Assembly (NCBI GenBank): GCA_934229785.1
Contig: CAKQEA010000014.1
Location: forward strand, 1 to 48,282
DNA from: an uncultured Anaeroplasmataceae bacterium
GTDB lineage: Bacteria > Bacillota_I > Bacilli_A > Acholeplasmatales > Anaeroplasmataceae
Direction of reading: 5' to 3'
Length of the DNA: 48,282 nt
The notes under the pieces were generated by a model. That model saw nothing but the letters and a program-made list of their open reading frames with translations. It was not told where the DNA came from and searched no databases. A program made the translations under genes and the position numbers. Below are positions 41,520 through 48,282 of the stretch, piece by piece (the stretch's first letter is position 1; every line of letters begins with the position of its first letter).

Positions 41520-41819
41520 ATGGCATGTGAAATGTGTGAAAATAAAAAATTGACAGAAAGAAGTGATGATAGTAAGAAAAAGCTTATTTCAAGAATTAAT
41601 AAGCTTACTGGACAAATGAATGGTATAAAAAAAATGATTGAGGATGATAGATATTGTGATGATATTTTAATTCAGCTATCAGCTATTGATAAGTCTATTA
41701 AAAGCTTAGCTAATGTTATATTAGATGAGCATGTTCATTCATGCTTAATAGAAAATATTCAAAAGGGTAATGTTGAGGTTGTAGATGAAATAGTTGATTT
41801 ATTTAGGAGGTTCCAATGA
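41520..41819 (+). CDS. csoR: Copper-sensing repressor CsoR
   Basis: A 99-residue all-helical repressor of the CsoR/RcnR family. The Cu(I) ligands have the right spacing: C46 in RYCDD, H71 and C75 in EHVHSC (C-x24-H-x3-C). A further MACEMCENK at the N terminus may add thiols. The start is ATG 41520, after GGAGGT (41508-41513). An upstream in-frame ATG overlaps operator 2 and is rejected. Two matching operators flank the promoter, so it represses the operon until copper binds. Its TGA overlaps the copA ATG. Confidence 0.93.
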   Translation: MACEMCENKKLTERSDDSKKKLISRINKLTGQMNGIKKMIEDDRYCDDILIQLSAIDKSIKSLANVILDEHVHSCLIENIQKGNVEVVDEIVDLFRRFQ

Positions 41820-44284
41820 AAAAAAAGTTTAATGTATCAGGTATGACATGCGCTTCATGTCAATCTCATGTTGAGAAGGCTGTTAGAAAACTTGATGGTG
41901 TTAGTGATGTTTATGTTAACCTACTTCAAAATAACATGGATGTTACCTTCGATGAAAAAATATGTTCTATTAGTAAAATAGAAGAAGCTGTTGATAAGGC
42001 TGGATATAAGGCAACTTTGCCTGAAGAAAGGGGAGTTTCTAATAAAAATAAGGATTATTCATTGTTTAAATTAATATTTTGTATAGTAGATTTGCTTGTA
42101 TTAATGTATTTTTCCATGGGAAATATGATGTGGGGTTGGCCATCACCTAAGGTGTTTGATATGCATCAAAATCCAATGGGATTTGCTTTAGTTCAATTTA
42201 TTTTGGTTTTACCTATTTGCTATATTTATCGTAATTATTTTATTTCTGGCTTTAAAAAGCTATTTAAACTATCACCTAATATGGATAGCTTAATTGCTGT
42301 TGGGGCAACATTCTCTCTAGCTTATGGTATTTATTGTTTATTTATGATAAGTCTTGGACATACACAATATCATATGTATTTATATTTTGAATCTGCAGGT
42401 ATGATTTTAGTGTTTGTAAGTATTGGTAAATATTTAGAAGAGCTTTCTAAAAATAGAACCACTGATTCTTTAACTAAACTTATGGATTTAAAGCCTAAAA
42501 CAGCTATCATCCTAGATGGTGATAATGAGGTTTTGGTTAATGCAAATGATGTTAAAATTGGTGATGTTGTTGTTGTAAAAAAAGGAGATTTAATTCCTGT
42601 TGATGGTAAAATCATTAAGGGTGAGGCTTCAATTGATGAGGCTAATATTACAGGTGAATCTATTCCTGTGTTTAAAGGTGTAGGTGATGAGGTTTATTCT
42701 TCTTGTATTTTAACTAGTGGCTATTTATATGTTGAAACTACAAAATCAAGTGAGGATACGACTATAGCAACAATTATTAAGCTTGTTGAGGAGGCTTCAA
42801 ATTCAAAGGCTCCTATATCAAGGCTTGCTGATAAGGTATCTGGTGTTTTCGTTCCTATTATTTTTAGTATTTCATTGTTTGTTTTTATTTGTAATATTAT
42901 TTACATTATGATAGCAAAGCCTGCTTATGTTAATAATGCTTTTGAAACAGCTTTAAACTTTGCGATTACAGTTATTGTTATTGCTTGTCCTTGTGCATTA
43001 GGTCTTGCTACTCCTGTAGCTATAATGGTTGGAACAGGTAAAGGAGCTCAAAATGGCTTGTTGATTAAAAATGCAGCTATATTAGAGGCTGCTCATAATA
43101 TTACTACAGTTGTTTTAGATAAAACAGGTACAATAACAAAGGGGCACCCTGAGGTTGTTGATTTCATAAAATACAAGGATTTTGATATGGAGTCAATTTT
43201 ATATAGCTTTGAGATAAAATCAGAACATCCATTAGCTTTAGCAATTGTAGAATATACTAAGGATAAAAAAATGTTTGACTATAATATCTTAAATTATGAG
43301 GCTATAGATGGTAAGGGTTTAAGAGGTATTATTGATAATGATTTATATGAAATTGGCAATTTGAAGCTTTTACCTAATAATGATTTAGCTTCTGATATTG
43401 TTAATAAAATGTCTAATGAAGGTAAGACAACCTTAATTGTTTTAAAAAATAAGGAATTGTATGGTATTGTAGCAGTTAAGGATGAAATAAAGGAAAATTC
43501 TAAAGAAGCAATTCATTTACTTCAAAATAAGGGAATAAAGGTTGTAATGCTTACTGGTGATAATGAAATTACTGCTAATGCTATAGCAAAAGAGGTTGGT
43601 GTTAATAAGGTTATTGCAAATGTTATGCCAACCGACAAGGCTAATGTTATAAATGAATTAAAGAATAAAAATGAATATGTTGCGATGGTTGGTGATGGTG
43701 TTAATGATGCTATTGCATTATCAAGTGCTAATTTGGGTATTGCAATAGGTGCTGGAAGTGATGTGGCAATTGAATCAGCCGATATTGTACTATTAAGAAA
43801 TGATTTACTTGATGTTTTAAATGTTATTTCTTTAAGTAAAAGGACAATTAATACTATTAAGCTAGGGCTATTTTGGGCATTCTTCTATAATATTATTTGT
43901 GTTATTTTGGCAACAGGAATATTCTATTATACTTCAAATGGTAGCTTTAAAATGGAACCAATGTATGGATCAATAGCTATGAGTATTTCAAGTGTGTCAG
44001 TTGTTTTAAATGCTTTAACTATTAATCTTTTTAAGGTTAAGAGAAATAAAGAAGAGATTATCAAAAAGGAGGAAAGAAAAATGAATCAGTTAGTTTTAAA
44101 CGTTGATGGTATGATGTGTATGCATTGTGTTAAGCATGTCGAGGATGCTTCTAAGAAGGTTGTTGGCGTTATTAATGCACATGCTTCACTTGATAATAAA
44201 ACTGTAACTATTGATTATGAAGGTAATATTGATAAAGAACAAATTATTAAAAATATTACTGATGCAGGTTACAGCGTGAAATAA
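41816..44284 (+). CDS. copA: Cu+-exporting P1B-type ATPase CopA with N- and C-terminal metal-binding domains
   Basis: An 822-residue copper-efflux ATPase. The N-terminal heavy-metal domain has GMTCASC (C12, C15), the membrane Cu+ motif is CPC in IACPCALG, the phosphorylation site is DKTGTITKGHPE, the P1B-specific HP dipeptide is in SEHPLALAI, and TGES and GDGVNDA are intact. After the last membrane helices a second heavy-metal domain is fused (GMMCMHC, from residue 756). Such a C-terminal domain is uncommon, and a ribosome site and ATG sit exactly at its beginning (see the copZ entry). The ATG overlaps the csoR stop by 4 bp. Copper relieves CsoR repression. Confidence 0.94.
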   Translation: MKKKFNVSGMTCASCQSHVEKAVRKLDGVSDVYVNLLQNNMDVTFDEKICSISKIEEAVDKAGYKATLPEERGVSNKNKDYSLFKLIFCIVDLLVLMYFSMGNMMWGWPSPKVFDMHQNPMGFALVQFILVLPICYIYRNYFISGFKKLFKLSPNMDSLIAVGATFSLAYGIYCLFMISLGHTQYHMYLYFESAGMILVFVSIGKYLEELSKNRTTDSLTKLMDLKPKTAIILDGDNEVLVNANDVKIGDVVVVKKGDLIPVDGKIIKGEASIDEANITGESIPVFKGVGDEVYSSCILTSGYLYVETTKSSEDTTIATIIKLVEEASNSKAPISRLADKVSGVFVPIIFSISLFVFICNIIYIMIAKPAYVNNAFETALNFAITVIVIACPCALGLATPVAIMVGTGKGAQNGLLIKNAAILEAAHNITTVVLDKTGTITKGHPEVVDFIKYKDFDMESILYSFEIKSEHPLALAIVEYTKDKKMFDYNILNYEAIDGKGLRGIIDNDLYEIGNLKLLPNNDLASDIVNKMSNEGKTTLIVLKNKELYGIVAVKDEIKENSKEAIHLLQNKGIKVVMLTGDNEITANAIAKEVGVNKVIANVMPTDKANVINELKNKNEYVAMVGDGVNDAIALSSANLGIAIGAGSDVAIESADIVLLRNDLLDVLNVISLSKRTINTIKLGLFWAFFYNIICVILATGIFYYTSNGSFKMEPMYGSIAMSISSVSVVLNALTINLFKVKRNKEEIIKKEERKMNQLVLNVDGMMCMHCVKHVEDASKKVVGVINAHASLDNKTVTIDYEGNIDKEQIIKNITDAGYSVK
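44081..44284 (+). CDS. copZ: Putative internally initiated copper chaperone CopZ (3' part of copA)
   Basis: In frame within copA, AAAGGAGG (44065-44072) precedes ATG 44081 by eight bases and opens a 67-residue heavy-metal-associated domain (MNQLVLNVDGMMCMHCVKH...). Its length and GMxCxxC motif are those of free CopZ chaperones, with M and H in the metal loop. The DNA could therefore yield both CopA with a tail domain and a separate chaperone. Alternatively the domain is only a fusion and the ribosome site is left over from a former separate copZ gene joined by loss of the copA stop. Expression evidence is needed to choose. Confidence 0.5.
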   Translation: MNQLVLNVDGMMCMHCVKHVEDASKKVVGVINAHASLDNKTVTIDYEGNIDKEQIIKNITDAGYSVK

Positions 44285-44297
44285 TATAAACATATGT

Positions 44298-44320
44298 AAA
44301 AGGCTATGATTAGCCTTTTA
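44298..44320 (+). terminator. Terminator of the copper operon
   Basis: AAAAGGCTA (44298-44306) and TAGCCTTTT (44311-44319) around loop TGAT. A further dyad ATCCTAG/CTAGGAT (44372-44378, 44400-44406) follows. Confidence 0.8.
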
Positions 44321-44476
44321 TTTATTAGGAAATTGTAATCTTTGTTTAAAATGTCTGACATAACTACAAAAATCCTAGACAAGGTATAATTTTTTTTGCC
44401 TAGGATAAAAATATTTAGTTATATGACATAGTATATAAATTTGATATTTTTTTGTTAATATCATTTATTACTTTTT

Positions 44477-44866
44477 TTATTTGTTTTTCTTTTTCCAAAC
44501 ATCAAGCGGTACAAATTGTTGTTTGCCGCATTTAGGACAATACATTCGTGGATAATCAATTTTATTCCAACATTCATCTATTTCATTCCAATCTTCATTT
44601 AGTTTTGTAATCGCATTTTAGGCATTTTAAATCAATTGTTTTATCATATATTTCTTTCTATAAATTCATAAATTTTGACCTTTGTCATATCATCAAATTT
44701 ATTTATAATCAATCAATGTCAACAAGTACTTGATTATATTCGTCTTCTTCATATTCCCCATTAACATATTCAATATTAAAATCAGGTAAAGCATAAGCAA
44801 AGAAGAATATAGCACGTCTTAATTTTTCCTCTTTTTTTATAATCTACATTTAATGTTAAATTCCAT
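44477..44866 (-). pseudogene. Decayed zinc-ribbon protein
   Basis: On the minus strand, from ATG 44866, pieces in changing frames read MEFNIKC, then AIFFFAYALPDFNIEYVNG, INKFDDMTKVKIYEFIE, IDLKCLKCDYKTK, and NEDWNEIDECWNKIDYPRM with YCPKCGKQQFVPLDVW to a stop at 44477. The two CxxC pairs look like zinc knuckles. At least four frameshifts or stops separate the pieces, so it is a dead gene. Function not recognised. Confidence 0.55.
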
Positions 44867-44867
44867 T

Positions 44868-45154
44868 TTATCCATCCTTAGAATAACCTACGAAGAAACA
44901 AAGGTCACAAATGATAACCATTGTAGCTCCACAATGACAAAGTAATGGATCATAGTAATAATAAATGGTTTTATTTTCTAATCATATTTTATTATCCTTG
45001 ATTCACTCATTGCAGGATGACCAGCATATCTGCAAACATAATTAACAATGCGTTTAATTTGTTTTGAACTTTTACATTGAATTTGAGGAGCATGAACATA
45101 ATATGCTTTAGGCTTTATTTCTATTGGTAGAAAATCAGTCACAATTGAAGTCAT
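44868..45154 (-). pseudogene. Transposase remnant, IS91/IS801-like (Y2) C-terminal part
   Basis: On the minus strand ATG 45154 opens 58 codons to a stop at 44978, containing KQIKRIVNYVCRYAGHP and AMSESRIIKYD. This fits the conserved block of IS91/IS801 Y2 transposases, of the kind Y-x-x-RY-x-x-(R/H)P...SRI-x-x-YD. After a frameshift it continues as ENKTIYYYYDP, then LLCHCGATMVI with a CxC pair to 44868. It lacks the catalytic region and is not functional. Confidence 0.5.
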
Positions 45155-45169
45155 AAAATCATCAATACT

Positions 45170-45195
45170 ATTTTACATTAATTTTTACATTAATT
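45170..45195 (+). repeat. Tandem repeat of about 13 bp at the edge of the decayed element
   Basis: TTTTACATTAATT occurs twice back to back just outside the transposase remnant, possibly the trace of an insertion or of slipped replication. Confidence 0.45.
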
Positions 45196-45229
45196 TGAAT
45201 AAAAGAAAAAGAGGGCATCGCCCTTTAGA

Positions 45230-45273
45230 AGAATGACAAAAAGATTAAAAATCATTTTGTCATTCTATTTTTT
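45230..45273 (+). terminator. Strong hairpin with T tract upstream of the hexuronate operon
   Basis: Perfect 12-bp arms (45230-45241 with 45255-45266) run into TATTTTTT. A short GGGC/GCCC hairpin lies just ahead (45210-45226). It isolates the operon from the decayed region. Confidence 0.75.
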
Positions 45274-45311
45274 AGCATAATTTGTCATAAACATTAGCAT
45301 TTTTTGATATT

Positions 45312-45338
45312 TTGAATTGTTTTGTTTAAAAGTATAAT
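45312..45338 (+). promoter_or_regulatory. Promoter of the hexuronate operon
   Basis: TATAAT (45333-45338) with TTGAAT (45312-45317) at a short 15-bp spacer. Confidence 0.45.
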
Positions 45339-45349
45339 AAATTTAGAAA

Positions 45350-45368
45350 ATGAAAAAACGTTTTCTAT
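45350..45368. promoter_or_regulatory. Candidate LacI-family operator
   Basis: ATGAAAAAACGTTTTCTAT, centred on the perfect palindrome AAAACGTTTT (45355-45364), lies at the start of the transcript. The central CG and A/T arms are typical of LacI-type hexuronate or catabolite regulators. Confidence 0.5.
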
Positions 45369-45382
45369 TGAGGAGGTATTAT

Positions 45383-47167
45383 ATGGAAGGGAATGTTCAA
45401 AATAGAGCTAAGCAATGGCAAATTATATTATTTCCATTTAATAATGCAGCTACAAATGTTTATTTAACTTTAATGTCATTTGTTTCATACTATGCTGGTT
45501 ATTATTTATCTGGAAATTTTTTAATTGGTTTTGCTAGTGCAGCAGTTAGCGCAGCGGTTACTGTCACTATTTCAACAATCGTTACAGCAATGCGTATTTT
45601 TGATGGTATTACTGATCCAATTTGTGGTGCAATAATGGATAAGACTAATACTGTTTTTGGTAAATTTAGAGTTTTTATGGTTATAGGTAATTTATTACTT
45701 GCCATATCATGTATTTTAATGTTTTTTGTTATTAGACCAATTCAATCATCAGTGTTTAGGTGGATAGCATTTATTTTTACATATGTTATTTATGTAATAG
45801 GCTATACTTGCCAATGTGCCTGTACAAAGGCGGGACAAACTTGCTTAACCTCTGATGCTAAGCAAAGAAGCCAATTTGTTATTTGGAATATGGTTGGAAT
45901 GGTTATGTCTATTGTAATTATTAATTTATTGGGAAATGGATTATTACCTATTTTATTAAAAAGTAATGAAGGTACATTAGGTGTTTTATACAATCCTAAA
46001 TTTTATGATATTTTAGTTCCAATTGTGATTGTTCTATCAGCTATTTATACTTTACTTGCTGTTTTAGCAATTTGGGAAAAAGATAAACCACAATATTGGG
46101 GAATAGATGCTAATCAGGGTAAGACAAAATTTAAAGATTATGTTAAGGTTGTTAAGGATAATAAGCCTATTAGATGGTTGGTTGTATCATCAGGCTGTAA
46201 TAAGCTTGCCTCAACAATTGCTACATCAAATGTTGTAGCAGCTTTAATCTATCATATAATGATGGGAAATTATAATGGACTATATATTCCTTTGTATGCG
46301 TTAAGCTTTATATTTATGGGTGTGTTTTTCTTGCTTGGATCAAAGACAGCAGCCAAGAAGGGTCAGAAAAGAGCTATTGTTCAATATACCTTAATAGCAT
46401 TTATATTTTACATAGGATTGACAATAATGCTATTAATTTGGGACCCTAATAATAGTAATACTCATCTATCTTTACTTTCTGGTGGCTCTATTGCAATTAA
46501 TGCATTTACTATTGTTTGGATTGTCTTATATGGATGTGGATATGGTGCTTATAATTGCTGTAGCGAAATGTGTATTCCTATGGTTGCTGATTGTTCAGAT
46601 TATGAAACCTATCGTTCTGGTCAATATGTTCCAGGTATTTTAGGTACTATATTTTCATTGATTGATAAGGTAGTGTCTTCACTTTCAACAACATTCTTAT
46701 CACTATTTACTGTTTTATTAATCCCTGGCTTAAATGGAGCTCAACCAACTCCTAGTATGGATTTAATGGCAATTATTGAATCTAATTATCAAGGTGTTAG
46801 AATTTCAGCTTTAATTTGCTTTTGCTTTTTACCAATGATTTCTTGGCTAATTACGCTATTTTGTATGAAAAAGTATTCATTATCTGGTGAAAAGCTAAGA
46901 GAAGTTCAGGCTGTAAATTCTGTAAGAAAGGTTGCCATTTCTTTAGGAATGCCAAAGGAAGAGGCAATGGAAACTTGGAAGACAATTGATCAGGTTCCTA
47001 AAAAATATATTCCAGAGGCTGTAAATATTACTCAAAATAAGCTTTTTGATAAAATTGATTTAGCTTATGAGCATATTTGGGAGAAGGAAAAATGTGTTAA
47101 TGAGGAAGCAATCAATGCAATTGAAATTCCTCAAAAATATTTAGATAATGGAGAAAATAAAATATGA
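45383..47167 (+). CDS. GPH-family (glycoside-pentoside-hexuronide:cation) symporter
   Basis: A 594-residue sugar:cation symporter of the MelB/UidB type with twelve helices. The N-terminal QIILFPFNNAATNVYLTLMSFVSYY and the signature DGITDPICGAIMDKTNTVFGKFR after helix 2 (in parts DPICGAIMDKT, FGKFRVF) place it in the family. A soluble tail of about 90 residues follows the last helix. The start is ATG 45383, five bases after AGGAGGT; an ATG at 45350 falls in the candidate operator. It overlaps uxuA by 4 bp (ATGA), so its cargo is probably a hexuronide or hexuronate. Confidence 0.87.
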   Translation: MEGNVQNRAKQWQIILFPFNNAATNVYLTLMSFVSYYAGYYLSGNFLIGFASAAVSAAVTVTISTIVTAMRIFDGITDPICGAIMDKTNTVFGKFRVFMVIGNLLLAISCILMFFVIRPIQSSVFRWIAFIFTYVIYVIGYTCQCACTKAGQTCLTSDAKQRSQFVIWNMVGMVMSIVIINLLGNGLLPILLKSNEGTLGVLYNPKFYDILVPIVIVLSAIYTLLAVLAIWEKDKPQYWGIDANQGKTKFKDYVKVVKDNKPIRWLVVSSGCNKLASTIATSNVVAALIYHIMMGNYNGLYIPLYALSFIFMGVFFLLGSKTAAKKGQKRAIVQYTLIAFIFYIGLTIMLLIWDPNNSNTHLSLLSGGSIAINAFTIVWIVLYGCGYGAYNCCSEMCIPMVADCSDYETYRSGQYVPGILGTIFSLIDKVVSSLSTTFLSLFTVLLIPGLNGAQPTPSMDLMAIIESNYQGVRISALICFCFLPMISWLITLFCMKKYSLSGEKLREVQAVNSVRKVAISLGMPKEEAMETWKTIDQVPKKYIPEAVNITQNKLFDKIDLAYEHIWEKEKCVNEEAINAIEIPQKYLDNGENKI

Positions 47168-48213
47168 AGATGACTTTTAGATGGTATGGCTATGATGATA
47201 AAAATACTTTAAATTATATAAGACAAATTCCTGGAATGTCAGGCGTTGTTACAGCATTATATACTGTAGCAGTTGGCGAGGCTTGGCCTGAGGATGAAAT
47301 AGTTAAATTAAAAAAATACATTAACTCTTATGGCTTAAGTATGGAAGTAATTGAATCAGTACCAGTTAGTGAAGACATTAAGCTAAGAACAGGTGATTAT
47401 CGTAGACATATAGAAAATTTTAAGGAAAATATTAGAATGCTAGGTCGTAATGGCATCAAATGTATTTGTTATAATTTTATGCCAATATTTGATTGGACAA
47501 GAAGTCAGCTTGATCACAAGCTTAAGGATGGCTCAAAGGCTTTAGTCTATTATGAGGAAGATGTAAATAAGATGGATCCTACTAAGTTGAGCTTACCAGG
47601 CTGGGATTCATCATATAAACCTAGTGAAGTTAAAGAGTTAATTGAGGCTTATAAAAAGCTTGGTGAAGAGGGTTTGTGGAATAATTTAAAGCTATTTTTA
47701 GAAGAAATTATTCCTGTTGCAGAGGAAAGTGATGTTTTAATGGCTATTCACCCTGATGACCCTGCTTGGTCTATATTTGGGATTCCTAGAATTATTACCT
47801 GCGAAAAAAATCTTGATAGATTTTTATCACTTGTTGATAATCACTATAATGGATTAACATTTTGTACAGGATCATTAGGCTCAACTAAGGACAATGATAT
47901 TGTTAAAATGATTAAAAAATATGCTTTAATGGATAGAATTCATTTTGCTCATTTAAGAAATGTTTTACAAGTTGGTCCACATTCTTTTGAGGAATCAGCC
48001 CATTATTCATATTGTGGTTCACTTGATATGGTAGAGATTACAAAGGCTTTACATGATGTAGGATATGATAAGTATATAAGACCTGATCATGGAAGAATGA
48101 TTTGGGATGAAAATGCGAAGCCAGGATATGGACTATATGATAGAGCCCTTGGTGCTATGTATATAAATGGAATTTGGGAAACATTAGATAAAACTACTAG
48201 AAGGAAGGACTAA
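47164..48213 (+). CDS. uxuA: Mannonate dehydratase UxuA
   Basis: D-mannonate dehydratase of 349 residues, making 2-keto-3-deoxygluconate in glucuronate breakdown. The N terminus MTFRWYGYDDKNTLNYIRQIP, of which FRWYG and IPG are typical, and metal-site regions in FCTGSLGS and HFAHLRNV, plus PDHGRMIWDE at the C terminus, identify it. The length fits. ATG 47164 overlaps the symporter stop. Five bases downstream begins an SDR likely to supply the preceding step, fructuronate to mannonate. Confidence 0.94.
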   Translation: MKMTFRWYGYDDKNTLNYIRQIPGMSGVVTALYTVAVGEAWPEDEIVKLKKYINSYGLSMEVIESVPVSEDIKLRTGDYRRHIENFKENIRMLGRNGIKCICYNFMPIFDWTRSQLDHKLKDGSKALVYYEEDVNKMDPTKLSLPGWDSSYKPSEVKELIEAYKKLGEEGLWNNLKLFLEEIIPVAEESDVLMAIHPDDPAWSIFGIPRIITCEKNLDRFLSLVDNHYNGLTFCTGSLGSTKDNDIVKMIKKYALMDRIHFAHLRNVLQVGPHSFEESAHYSYCGSLDMVEITKALHDVGYDKYIRPDHGRMIWDENAKPGYGLYDRALGAMYINGIWETLDKTTRRKD

Positions 48214-48217
48214 ATAT

Positions 48218-48282
48218 ATGAAATTACCTTTTGAAATTAATTTAAAAAATAAAGTTGTTGTTATAACAGGTGCAGGTGGTGT
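48218..48282 (+). CDS. SDR-family oxidoreductase, probable fructuronate reductase (partial, cut by window end)
   Basis: ATG 48218 follows AAGGAAGGA and opens MKLPFEINLKNKVVVITGAG, with the start of the TGxxxGxG cofactor motif. In Firmicutes an SDR-type D-mannonate oxidoreductase often follows uxuA (UxuB/YjmF type). Only 21 codons are in the window, so the role is inferred from position. Confidence 0.7.
   Translation, partial: MKLPFEINLKNKVVVITGAGG

Noticed and set aside
1..48282. Mollicute code (TGA as Trp)
   Set aside because: TGA ends many complete genes at overlaps (for example 11029-11031, 41817-41819), Trp is TGG, and a peptidoglycan transpeptidase is present.
1..48282. CRISPR array, prophage or conjugative element
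   Set aside because: No regularly spaced repeats, integrase, capsid, relaxase or secretion genes were found; accessory content is limited to the AbiE pair and remnants.

Overview
The window reads as a chromosome segment of a very AT-rich Gram-positive-type bacterium (Bacillota, most likely a gut Bacilli/Erysipelotrichia-like lineage; inferred from gene content, not from a marker gene). The standard code fits: TGA ends many genes and Trp is TGG. A class B penicillin-binding protein with a PASTA domain argues for a walled cell and against a classical mollicute. Almost all genes lie on the + strand. Strong AGGAG/GGGGG/AGGTGAT ribosome sites fix many 5' ends, several at TTG or GTG codons that lie inside longer open frames. 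No rRNA, tRNA or CRISPR array was seen.

Layout. 1-7.5 kb: a small membrane protein, two overlapping MacB/FtsX-type ABC fusion proteins and a SpoVD/PBP2-like transpeptidase. 7.6-10.3 kb: an XRE-type membrane regulator broken by two frameshifts, surE, and a 780-bp spacer holding a probable small RNA, direct repeats, palindromes and a gene remnant. 10.3-14.6 kb: PlsC acyltransferase, PAP2 phosphatase, a 1-phosphofructokinase-like kinase and class III fructose-bisphosphatase. 14.8-17.6 kb: Y-family polymerase with a YolD-like partner, an HPr-like protein, TspO. 17.6-24.5 kb: a TetR regulator divergent from a long operon (plsC paralogue, trkA, trkH, a small membrane protein, trmN6-like methyltransferase, SDR, NifX-like protein). 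24.5-32.3 kb: dipeptidase, LPG-synthase-like membrane protein, tandem mgtE genes preceded by a short overlapping ORF, and a Ca2+-type P-ATPase. 32.5-36.5 kb: hypB, a 974-residue multi-FeS flavoprotein, hypA.

Accessory part, 36.5-45.3 kb: remnants of an AAA ATPase and of a membrane protein next to an AbiE-type toxin-antitoxin pair, then MATE/LysR divergent genes, a CsoR-CopA copper operon with two good CsoR operators and an apparent internal copZ start inside copA, then a decayed transposase/zinc-ribbon region. 45.3 kb to the end: a hexuronate-type operon (GPH-family symporter, uxuA, start of an SDR likely to be fructuronate reductase).

The items most worth a second look are the hypB-flavoprotein-hypA operon with no hydrogenase genes in the window; the direct-repeat-flanked small-RNA locus at 9.5-9.85 kb; the internal CopZ start in copA; the short ORF overlapping mgtE; and the AbiEii gene that has no ordinary start codon upstream of its catalytic motif. 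Family assignments rest on motifs read by eye; no database search was run.
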